Assembly: GCF_003324485.1 (NCBI RefSeq) | Contig: NZ_QODK01000004.1 | Coordinates: 1-64,000, forward strand | DNA length: 64,000 nt | Direction of reading: 5' to 3' | DNA from: Cohaesibacter intestini | GTDB taxonomy: Bacteria > Pseudomonadota > Alphaproteobacteria > Rhizobiales > Cohaesibacteraceae | Shown here: piece by piece, positions 8,491 through 15,795 of the stretch | How the letters are laid out: every line of letters starts with the position of its first letter | Position numbering within the stretch: position 1 is the stretch's first letter | Program-made: the position numbers and the translations under genes | Notes under the pieces: generated by a model | Database searches by the model: none | The model's input: only the letters and a program-made list of their open reading frames with translations | Told to the model about the DNA's origin: nothing

Positions 8491-9834
8491 ATGACGAGCC
8501 AAACGAAGATTTTGCTGGCCGAGGATGAAGAAGAGGTCCGCTTTGCCCTCAAGCAGGGGCTGGAGTTGGCTGGCTATGAGGTCATTGAGTTTGACAGTCG
8601 CGAGGGGATCCTTGAAACCATCTCGCGTCATCTGGAAGGCATCCTGATTTCGGATATCCGGCTGGGGTCCGACGATGGCCTTGACTTGATGCAGCATGTG
8701 CACGAGCTGGATGATGCCTTTCCGGTGATCCTGATCACGGGGCATGGGGATGTGCCGCTGGCGGTGGAAGCGATGCGGCGTGGCGCCTATGATTTTATTG
8801 AAAAGCCCTTTCCCATGGCGGTTCTGGTTGGGGTGGTCATGCGGGCGGCAGAAAAGCGCCGGTTGGTGCTGGAAAACCGGGCTCTGCGACAGGAACTGGC
8901 CGAAGAGAGCAAGTTAGAGGGGCGGCTGGTTGGCCAGTCCCTTGCCATGCAGCGCCTCAGGTCGGATATTCTGGCATTGTCCGATACGGATGCGGACATC
9001 CTGATCAAGGGGGAAACCGGATCCGGCAAGGAAATGGTGGCACGTGCCCTGCATGAAGAGGGGCGGCGCTCGGGTGCGCCGTTTGTGGCGCTCAATTGCG
9101 GCGGTTTGCCTGCGGATATCATCGAATCCGAATTGTTCGGTCATGTGCAGGGGGCGTTTACCGGCGCCTCATCAAAGCGGGTGGGCAAGCTGCAATATGC
9201 CAATGGCGGGACGGTGTTTCTTGATGAAATCGAGACCATGCCAATGGAATTGCAGGTCAAGCTGCTGCGTGTCATCGAAGAACGCGCTGTTGAACCCTTG
9301 GGCACCAACGAGCTGATCGCGCTTGATATCCGTTTCATCGCTGCCACCAAGACCGATCTGGAAGAAGCCGGACGGCAGGGGAGCTTCAGACCTGATCTAT
9401 TCTATCGGTTGAATGTTGTCACCCTCCATATCCCGCCCTTGCGTGACAGAAAGGAAGACATTCCGGACCTGTTCAATTTTCTCGCCCGGGGTGCCCGCTC
9501 GCGCTATCGCAAGGATATCCCGGATCTAACCCGTAGCTTGCTCGACCGGCTGATGGCGTATGATTGGCCGGGCAATGTGCGCGAGTTGCGTAATGCAGCG
9601 GATCGGTTTGTGCTCGGTCTGTCGATGGGGCTGGCGGATGGTCAGGGCGGAGAACGTGACGACGCAGTCCAGAGTGTGACGGCAACCTTGGCGGAACGTG
9701 TCGGGGCTTATGAGCGGCAATTGATTGCCGAAGCCCTGAAGGAGCAGGGAGGATGCCGGACGAAAACGGCCGAAAGTCTCGGGCTTGGCCGCAAGACGCT
9801 GTATGACAAACTGAAGAAATATGACCTGGAATAG
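8491..9834 (+). CDS. dctD: Sigma-54 response regulator DctD
   Basis: A 447-residue enhancer-binding activator. A receiver domain (acidic ILLAEDEEEV, phospho-Asp in ISDIRLG near 55, KPFP lysine) is followed by an AAA+ domain with Walker A GETGSGKE near 171, the sigma-54 contact loop GAFTGA near 220 and Walker B GGTVFLDEIE, then a Fis-type helix-turn-helix (KTAESLGLGRKTLYDKLKKY). The start at 8491 is chosen because GAGGA lies five bases upstream; an earlier in-frame ATG at 8458 lacks a site. Predicted to activate the sigma-54 promoter before dctP. Confidence 0.94.
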   Translation: MTSQTKILLAEDEEEVRFALKQGLELAGYEVIEFDSREGILETISRHLEGILISDIRLGSDDGLDLMQHVHELDDAFPVILITGHGDVPLAVEAMRRGAYDFIEKPFPMAVLVGVVMRAAEKRRLVLENRALRQELAEESKLEGRLVGQSLAMQRLRSDILALSDTDADILIKGETGSGKEMVARALHEEGRRSGAPFVALNCGGLPADIIESELFGHVQGAFTGASSKRVGKLQYANGGTVFLDEIETMPMELQVKLLRVIEERAVEPLGTNELIALDIRFIAATKTDLEEAGRQGSFRPDLFYRLNVVTLHIPPLRDRKEDIPDLFNFLARGARSRYRKDIPDLTRSLLDRLMAYDWPGNVRELRNAADRFVLGLSMGLADGQGGERDDAVQSVTATLAERVGAYERQLIAEALKEQGGCRTKTAESLGLGRKTLYDKLKKYDLE

Positions 9835-9867
9835 GATCGGATGAGGGAGCGATCCTGCATCCAAATG

Positions 9868-9917
9868 TGTGTGGGAATCGATACAGACTGGAGGGGATGT
9901 GTAACGAAATCCACACA
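9868..9917 (+). promoter_or_regulatory. Possible DctD upstream activating sites
   Basis: Two related half-palindromic elements lie 110-150 bp before the sigma-54 promoter: TGTGTGGGAATCGATACAG (9868-9886) and TGTGTAACGAAATCCACACA (9898-9917). The first has the left arm and the second the right arm of a TGTGNGGA-N-TCCNCACA pattern, which resembles rhizobial DctD sites as I remember them. Two 30-bp-spaced sites is the usual arrangement for DctD. Confidence 0.5.
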
Positions 9918-10014
9918 GATTGCAGGGTGTGTTGCGCGAGCTGTGCAATTCAATTGGGTCTGATATGCACTATATTCAAGGCTTTGCTGGAAAATTCATC
10001 GACTTTGCATCTTT

Positions 10015-10030
10015 TGGCACGGGCGTTGCA
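10015..10030 (+). promoter_or_regulatory. Sigma-54 promoter of dctPQM
   Basis: TGGCACG (10015-10021), four bases, then TTGCA (10026-10030) matches the -24/-12 consensus TGGCACG-N4-TTGCW exactly. Transcription should start near 10041, about 50 bp before the dctP ATG. Confidence 0.88.
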
Positions 10031-10092
10031 TACAAGAGATCATTCGCAAAATGGGCAAAAGCCCTGAAATGACTCTCTGGGAGGAGACCCCG

Positions 10093-11088
10093 ATGAAGAA
10101 ACTTGTTCTGGCCGCAGCCTCGGCTGCGCTGCTGCTCGGCACTGCAGCTGCGTCTGCCAATTGTGATGACGGTGAGATGGTCATCAAATTCAGCCATGTG
10201 ACCGCTGCGACTGGCCATCCCAAGGGTGAAGCCGCCTCGCTTCTGGCCGAACGCGTCAATGCCGAAATGAACGGCAAGGCCTGCATGGAAGTGTTCCCGA
10301 ACTCGCAGCTATTCAATGACAACAAGGTGCTCGAAGCCCTGCTGCTCGGTGATGTTCAGCTGGCAGCGCCTTCGCTTGCCAAGTTCGAGAAATATACCAA
10401 GAAATTCCGCCTGTTCGATCTGCCCTTCCTGTTCAAGGATATGGGGGCAGTTGATCGTTTCCAGACCTCTGACAATGGTCAAGCCATGCTCGATTCCATG
10501 CAGCGCAAGGGCTTGCAGGGATTGTCCTACTGGCACAATGGCATCAAGCATTTCTCGGCCAACAAGCCTTTGATCAAACCGGCTGATGCATCTGGCCTGA
10601 AGTTCCGCGTGCAAACCTCCGAAGTGGCCGCCGCAATGATTGAGGCACTGGGTGCCAACCCGCAAAAGCTGGCATTTGCCGAGGTTTATGGCGCCCTGCA
10701 GACCGGTGTTGTCGATGGTCAGGAGAATACCTGGTCCAACATCTACACCAAGAAATTCTTCGAAGTGCAGGACGGTGTGACCGAAACCAACCATCAGGTG
10801 CTGGACTATCTGGTCGTCACCTCCACCGAATGGTGGGATGGCCTGGATCCGGAGATCCGCACTCAGCTGAAGACCATCATGGATGAAGTGGCCGCTGAGC
10901 GGAACGCTCTGTCGACCGAGATCAACGCGCAGAACCGCGCCAAGATTCTCGAAGCTGGCGGCGTGATCCGTGAGCTTGATGCGTCCCAGCGTCAGGCCTG
11001 GGTGGATGTGATGAAACCCGTTTGGGACCAGTTTAAGGACGATATCGGTCAGGATCTGATCGATGCGGCTCTGGCTGCCAACAACTAA
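10093..11088 (+). CDS. dctP: TRAP C4-dicarboxylate-binding protein DctP
   Basis: A 331-residue periplasmic receptor for succinate, fumarate or malate. It starts with a classic signal peptide (MKKLVLAAASAALLLG, cleaved near ASAN). DctP signatures include IKFSHVTAATGHPKG, the binding Arg in GLKFRVQTSEV, and EVYGALQTGVVDGQENTWSN. The start at 10093 has GGGAGGAGA seven bases upstream. Controlled by the sigma-54 promoter and DctD. An intercistronic hairpin separates it from dctQ. Confidence 0.95.
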   Translation: MKKLVLAAASAALLLGTAAASANCDDGEMVIKFSHVTAATGHPKGEAASLLAERVNAEMNGKACMEVFPNSQLFNDNKVLEALLLGDVQLAAPSLAKFEKYTKKFRLFDLPFLFKDMGAVDRFQTSDNGQAMLDSMQRKGLQGLSYWHNGIKHFSANKPLIKPADASGLKFRVQTSEVAAAMIEALGANPQKLAFAEVYGALQTGVVDGQENTWSNIYTKKFFEVQDGVTETNHQVLDYLVVTSTEWWDGLDPEIRTQLKTIMDEVAAERNALSTEINAQNRAKILEAGGVIRELDASQRQAWVDVMKPVWDQFKDDIGQDLIDAALAANN

Positions 11089-11109
11089 GCAATCCGCTTG
11101 ATTGCAATA

Positions 11110-11137
11110 GGGAGAGGGCGGTCTGCTGCCTTCTCCC
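11110..11137 (+). terminator. Intercistronic hairpin dctP-dctQ
   Basis: GGGAGAGGG (11110-11118) pairs with CCTTCTCCC (11129-11137) with one mismatch. There is no T-tract. Its place in a 195-bp gap between receptor and permease genes suggests a processing or attenuation element that keeps DctP more abundant than DctQM. Confidence 0.55.
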
Positions 11138-11295
11138 GACCAGAAGCGTTCGATGCGTGTCTGTTCGAGCGGATGCCGAGGTGGTTGCTTGTGTGCAAGG
11201 GATAGGCCTGCACCGACCGACTGCGTGGTTTCCCTTCCTTCAGCGTCGTTGAACAACAAGACAACACCCTGCAAAGACAGGGCATGGGGGCGGGT

Positions 11296-11892
11296 ATGGA
11301 ACGACTGTCTCGCATCATCACGAAATTCGAGGAAACGGTCATTTCGCTGCTATTGGCAGGGATGGTGCTGCTGACCTTCTCGCAGGTGATTGCACGTTAT
11401 ATTTTCAATTCCGGCTGGGGGGCTGCGCTGGAAGCCACCACGCTGATGTATGCTTGGATGATCCTGTTTGGGGCATCCTATGGCATCAAGATTGGTGCCC
11501 ATTTGGGGGTCGATGCCTTGATTGCGCTGTTGCCCAATCGCCTGTTTCGGGTTGCTGCGGTTCTTGGTGCCCTGACGGGCGTTGTCTATGCCCTGATGCT
11601 GCTGGACGGGTCGATGACCTATATCGGCAAGATGTACAAATTCAACATCGGCATGGAAGATCTGCATTTTCCGGACTGGTTTGCCAATGGTGTGGCCCCG
11701 GCCATCGGGCTGGAAATCTATGACAATGAAGTGCCGCGCTGGTTGGCCTATTCGATCCTGCCAATCGGTCTTGCCTTGTTTGCCCTGCGCTGTTTGCAGG
11801 CGGCATGGGCGATCGTGGTTGGCGATCGCAAGATGATTATTGCGAGCCATGAGGCAGAAGACCTCGTCGCAGAAAACAAGAACAAGGCTTAA
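11296..11892 (+). CDS. dctQ: TRAP transporter small permease DctQ
   Basis: A ~198-residue inner-membrane protein with four hydrophobic segments, the small subunit that scaffolds DctM. It shows the DctQ pattern FSQVIARYIFNSGWGAALEATTLMY in pieces and a G-x-H-x-G-V-D loop (KIGAHLGVDAL). The start is placed at 11296 because a G-rich stretch lies just before it; an ATG four codons earlier (11284) is possible. It precedes dctM by 11 bp. Confidence 0.92.
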   Translation: MERLSRIITKFEETVISLLLAGMVLLTFSQVIARYIFNSGWGAALEATTLMYAWMILFGASYGIKIGAHLGVDALIALLPNRLFRVAAVLGALTGVVYALMLLDGSMTYIGKMYKFNIGMEDLHFPDWFANGVAPAIGLEIYDNEVPRWLAYSILPIGLALFALRCLQAAWAIVVGDRKMIIASHEAEDLVAENKNKA

Positions 11893-11903
11893 GGGGCACG
11901 GGC

Positions 11904-13304
11904 ATGGAAACTTTCTTTCTTTTCTGCATGGTGCTCGGCCTGTTGCTGTTTGGTGCGCCGATCTCCATTTCGCTGGGGCTGTCCAGCGTCGTTTATATCC
12001 ACTTTTTCTCCGATGACAGTCTGTCATCAATGGCTCAAAAGCTGTTTGAAGCGACCGAGCATTATACCTTGTTGGCGATCCCCTTCTTCATTCTGGCCTC
12101 CAGTTTCATGGCGACCGGCGGCGTCGCCAAACGCATCATCCGGTTTGCCATTGCGGTGGTCGGGCCTTTTCCCGGAGGCCTTGCGATGGCGGGGGTGTTT
12201 GCCTGCATGCTGTTTGCTGCGCTTTCAGGGTCTTCGCCCGCAACTGTGGTCGCCATTGGGACGATCGTCATTGCCGGCATGAAGGATGTCGGCTATCCGA
12301 AAGAATTTGCTGCTGGCATCATCGCCAATGCGGGTACGCTCGGCATTCTCATCCCGCCCTCCATCGTGATGGTGGTTTATGCAGCGGCGACCGATGTGTC
12401 GGTTGGTAGGATGTTCCTGGCCGGGATTATTCCGGGTCTGTTGGCTGGCACGATGCTGATGCTTGGCATCTATATCGTGGCCAAGCGCAAGAATTATCCG
12501 CGTCAACCCTGGAAAGGGGTCGGCGAGCTGGCGTCCGCTGCGGGCGATTCCGCTTTTGGCCTGTTCCTCATCGTCATCATTCTGGGCGGCATCTATGGCG
12601 GGGTCTTCACGCCGACCGAAGCAGCGGCGGTGGCGGCGGTCTATGCGGCTTTTATCGCTCTGTTTGTCTATCGTGATATGGGGCCATTGCGCGAGGTGTC
12701 CTGGCGGCGGCCAAGCGAGGGATTTGTCGAGGCGGCGATCCGCAACCTTTACCTCACAGTGACCCGCTTCCCGCTCGCTTTGGTGCATGAAGACACGCAA
12801 AAGGTGATGACCAACTCGGCCAAGACGACCATCATGCTGATGTTCATCATCGCCAACGCTCTGTTGTTTGCCCATGTGTTGACGACCGAGCGAATCCCGC
12901 AGCAGATTACCGATCTGATGATCGGGGCAGGCTTCAACTGGTTCACCTTCCTGTTGGCAGTCAATTTGTTGCTGCTGATCGGAGGCCAGTTCATGGAGCC
13001 GTCTGGTCTGTTGCTGATCGTTGCACCGGTGGTGTTCCCGATTGCCATCGAGCTGGGTGTCGATCCGATCCATCTGGGCATCATTATGGTGGTGAATATG
13101 GAGATCGGCATGATCACGCCGCCCATCGGGCTCAATCTGTTCGTCACCTCGGGCATCACCGGCATGTCGTTGGTGCAGGTGGTCCGGGCTGCCTTGCCAT
13201 GGGTCGGCATTTTGATGATTTTCCTGATCTTGGTGACCTATATTCCATGGATCTCGACGGCCATACCGACCGCCTTGATGGGACCGGAAACCATCACGCG
13301 CTAA
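11904..13304 (+). CDS. dctM: TRAP transporter large permease DctM
   Basis: A 466-residue transport subunit that couples substrate entry to the sodium gradient. It has about 12 hydrophobic segments with the family motifs GAPISISLGLSS, ALSGSSPATVVAIG, IIANAGTLGILIPPSI and NMEIGMITPPIGLNLF. It is about 40 residues longer than a standard DctM because of an extra cytoplasmic loop (roughly residues 255-300, rich in Arg) in the middle. Ends before a strong terminator shared with the convergent gene. Confidence 0.94.
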   Translation: METFFLFCMVLGLLLFGAPISISLGLSSVVYIHFFSDDSLSSMAQKLFEATEHYTLLAIPFFILASSFMATGGVAKRIIRFAIAVVGPFPGGLAMAGVFACMLFAALSGSSPATVVAIGTIVIAGMKDVGYPKEFAAGIIANAGTLGILIPPSIVMVVYAAATDVSVGRMFLAGIIPGLLAGTMLMLGIYIVAKRKNYPRQPWKGVGELASAAGDSAFGLFLIVIILGGIYGGVFTPTEAAAVAAVYAAFIALFVYRDMGPLREVSWRRPSEGFVEAAIRNLYLTVTRFPLALVHEDTQKVMTNSAKTTIMLMFIIANALLFAHVLTTERIPQQITDLMIGAGFNWFTFLLAVNLLLLIGGQFMEPSGLLLIVAPVVFPIAIELGVDPIHLGIIMVVNMEIGMITPPIGLNLFVTSGITGMSLVQVVRAALPWVGILMIFLILVTYIPWISTAIPTALMGPETITR

Positions 13305-13342
13305 CCATCAACAAAGAAGAAGAAGCGTCCCCGCACCTGATA

Positions 13343-13371
13343 AAGCCGCATCCACTGGATGCGGCTTTTTT
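13343..13371. terminator. Rho-independent terminator of dctPQM
   Basis: Stem AAGCCGCATC (13343-13352) / GATGCGGCTT (13358-13367), 5-nt loop, then a T-run. It lies between dctM and the convergent citrate synthase gene, but only the plus strand has a strong T-tract. Confidence 0.9.
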
Positions 13372-13374
13372 CTA

Positions 13375-14493
13375 TCAGGCAGGGGTAGGGCCGACATAAA
13401 GGGATTGTGGTCGGATCAGCTTGTTGCTGGCAGTCTGTTCCATGACATGGGCGGTCCAGCCTGCTGTTCTGCCAACGGCGAAGAGGGGCGTGAACAAGCT
13501 GCGATCAATGCCGATGCTGTCGAGAAGGATCGCGGTGTAAAACTCGACATTGGTGTCGAGGGTGCGGTCTGGCTTGTGCTTCTTGAGGGCCTTGAGGGCG
13601 GCTTTCTCGATGGCCATGGCATGAATGATCTTGTCTGAATGGCTCGCCATTTTGGCCAGACCTTCTTTCAGGATGTCGGCTCTGGGGTCGCGTACCCGAT
13701 AAACGCGATGGCCAAAGCCCATCAGGCGGCGGCCTGCTGCCAGCTCTTTGGCGATCCAAGCATCCGCTTTGTCCGGTTTGCCAATGGCTTCGATCATGTC
13801 AAGCACGGGGCCGGGTGCGCCCCCATGCAAGGGGCCTTTCAACGCGCCGATGGCACCTGAAATGGCCGAGCGCATGTCCGACTGCGTTGAGGCAATCACC
13901 CGCGCCGTGAAGGTCGAGGCATTCAGGCCATGATCGCAAATCGTCACCAGATAGCGATCAAGGCTTTCGACTTCATGGCTGCCGGGGGATGCGTCATGCA
14001 GCATGGCGAGGATGCTTTCCGCAAAGCTGTGCTGCGGATTGGGGGATACCAGCGTCATTCCCTGCTTGGCGCGGAAGCCGTTCGCCAGAAAGACCGGCAT
14101 GGCCGCGAGGATCGCCACCGGTTCCGATGTGGAGTTGTTGATCGGAAGGGCATCGAGACAGGCCCGCATCCATTCAATTACTTCAAGATTTGGGGCCAGG
14201 GGAGCCAGCTGATGCACGACTTCCATCGCCTGAAGACTGGCTGCTGCCAATTGATCCCGGATGCTGGTGACGGGTTCTTTGGTAAAGCCCGACCAGAGGT
14301 CAACGACAACATCTTCAAACGGGATGCGCCCCGCCACGTCCTCCATGCGTCGGCCACGCAGGATGAGCTCTCCGGCTGCACCATCCACATGGCTGAGGGT
14401 TGTTTCTGCGACCACGACATCATCGAGGCCGGGGGACATATGGTGCTTGGGTAGGGAGTTTGACAGGGCAGATGAGCGCATAACCTTGTTCAT
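13375..14493 (-). CDS. Citrate / 2-methylcitrate synthase family protein
   Basis: A 372-residue small-type citrate synthase that would condense acetyl-CoA or propionyl-CoA with oxaloacetate. Catalytic landmarks: DHGLNASTF (first His, near 187), GPLHGGAPG (second His, near 222), GFGHRVYRVRDPRA (substrate His and Arg). The usual catalytic Asp of NVDF is Glu here (NVEFYTA, near 315). I recall NVEF in a subset of this subfamily, so it may still be active. The start at 14493 follows GAGAAAGGA; the frame runs on upstream to 14571 without a site. Divergent from a second citrate-synthase-like gene. Confidence 0.85.
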   Translation of the reverse strand: MNKVMRSSALSNSLPKHHMSPGLDDVVVAETTLSHVDGAAGELILRGRRMEDVAGRIPFEDVVVDLWSGFTKEPVTSIRDQLAAASLQAMEVVHQLAPLAPNLEVIEWMRACLDALPINNSTSEPVAILAAMPVFLANGFRAKQGMTLVSPNPQHSFAESILAMLHDASPGSHEVESLDRYLVTICDHGLNASTFTARVIASTQSDMRSAISGAIGALKGPLHGGAPGPVLDMIEAIGKPDKADAWIAKELAAGRRLMGFGHRVYRVRDPRADILKEGLAKMASHSDKIIHAMAIEKAALKALKKHKPDRTLDTNVEFYTAILLDSIGIDRSLFTPLFAVGRTAGWTAHVMEQTASNKLIRPQSLYVGPTPA

Positions 14494-14547
14494 TGGAAAT
14501 CCTTTCTCGTGTTTGTATCTGCCCTTAGACTTGACGATCCTGTCATC

Positions 14548-14576
14548 ATTGATCAATCTTGATTCAAACAATCAAT
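14548..14576. promoter_or_regulatory. TTGAT-rich operator between the citrate synthase pair
   Basis: A perfect 10-bp palindrome ATTGATCAAT (14548-14557) is followed at once by TTGATT-N5-AATCAA (14559-14575). Four TTGAT-type half sites within 28 bp in a 112-bp divergent promoter region are a good candidate for a regulator site, possibly of the neighbouring DNA-binding citrate-synthase-like protein. Confidence 0.5.
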
Positions 14577-14605
14577 ATATCACGACTTTGGTAGGGAGCG
14601 TGGCC

Positions 14606-15784
14606 ATGGCGGCCCTTTACATGACGGCGAAAGAAGCGGCGGCGGAATTGGGTGTGCGGGTTGAGACGCTCTATTCCTATGTATCCCGCGGGTTTATCCG
14701 GTCACAGGCGGGGCCGGGGCGGTCCAGACTCTATGCATCGGATGATGTGCGGGCGATGCGGATGCGCAATGGAGACGCAGTGCCGACCATGGGACCCGAG
14801 GTGCGCGACAGCGGCGATGTCATTCGGTCAAGCTTGACTTACATTGACGAGGCCGGGCCGCATTATTGTGGCCGATCAGCTATCGAGCTGGCGCAGCATG
14901 GCACATTGGAGGCGACGGCCACCCTTTTGTGGGACTGTGGTGCGGTCAATCCCTTCAATCGCGAAAAACCGCGTCGTCCGATTGCCTCTGCGCCCGCTGC
15001 CTTGCGTCCCGTCGAGCGGGCGATGGTGATGTTGTCTGCGTGGCCGTTGGTCGACCGGTCCGCCTATGCGCTGCATCCCTCCATTCTCTGGGCCCATGGG
15101 GTGGATCTTTGTCGTCTGGTTGCCTCGGAGCTGGTCAATGTCCCGCCCGATGCAATTCCGATTGCAGACCTGATTGCCAAAGGCTGGGGCGTTGACGGGG
15201 CGACGGACAGGCGGTTGATCAGTATGGCTTTGGTGTTGTCTGCAGATCATGAACTGAATTCGAGCGCCTATGCCGTGCGGGTGGCTGCGTCCACCGGGGC
15301 GCCTTTGCATGCGGCCATCGTTGCGGGCATGGGGGCGTTTCTGGGGCCCAAACACGGAGCTGCCAGCGAACGGGTGGATCACTGGTTTGAAGGCATGGTG
15401 CGAGAAGCCGATCCGGCCTTGGCGCTTGAGAAGCAATTGATGCGGGCAGAGGACCTGCCCGGCTTTGGCCATCTTCTTTATACGAATACGGATCCGCGAG
15501 GCAAATGCCTGATGGACGCCATACGGGCGGCACATCCTGATCATCCGGGCGTCCTTCTGGCAGATCAGGTGATTGATCATGCTCGGGCCCTGTTTGGCAT
15601 TGCGCCGAATATCGATTTCTCACTTGCGCTGATGAAACGGGTTTTGAAGTTGCCAGAAGGGGCCGGGATGGTGCTGTTTTGTGCCGGGCGCATGGTCGGC
15701 TGGATCGGGCATGCGCTGGAGCAATATAAGAGTGGCGCGCAGATCCGTCCGCGCGCTCTCTATGTGGGTCCCAAGGGTATATAA
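14606..15784 (+). CDS. Citrate-synthase-like protein with N-terminal DNA-binding domain
   Basis: A 392-residue protein. Residues ~5-65 form a MerR/excisionase-type helix-turn-helix (MTAKEAAAELGVRVETLYSY, then SRLYASDDVRAMRMR). The rest is a citrate synthase fold that keeps the active-site pattern: DHELNSS (His near 214), GPKHGAAS (His near 250), GFGHLLYTNTDPR (His and Arg near 289) and NIDF with the catalytic Asp (near 334). The start at 14606 has GTAGGGA upstream; ATG at 14621 is a second option. It could be an enzyme, a metabolite-sensing regulator, or both. Confidence 0.82.
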   Translation: MAALYMTAKEAAAELGVRVETLYSYVSRGFIRSQAGPGRSRLYASDDVRAMRMRNGDAVPTMGPEVRDSGDVIRSSLTYIDEAGPHYCGRSAIELAQHGTLEATATLLWDCGAVNPFNREKPRRPIASAPAALRPVERAMVMLSAWPLVDRSAYALHPSILWAHGVDLCRLVASELVNVPPDAIPIADLIAKGWGVDGATDRRLISMALVLSADHELNSSAYAVRVAASTGAPLHAAIVAGMGAFLGPKHGAASERVDHWFEGMVREADPALALEKQLMRAEDLPGFGHLLYTNTDPRGKCLMDAIRAAHPDHPGVLLADQVIDHARALFGIAPNIDFSLALMKRVLKLPEGAGMVLFCAGRMVGWIGHALEQYKSGAQIRPRALYVGPKGI

Positions 15785-15795
15785 GGCGGATTGAC

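Noticed and set aside
12225-13073. 282-codon minus-strand frame opposite dctM
   Set aside because: Composition (Asp, Arg, Gln, His) is that of an inverted membrane-protein gene.
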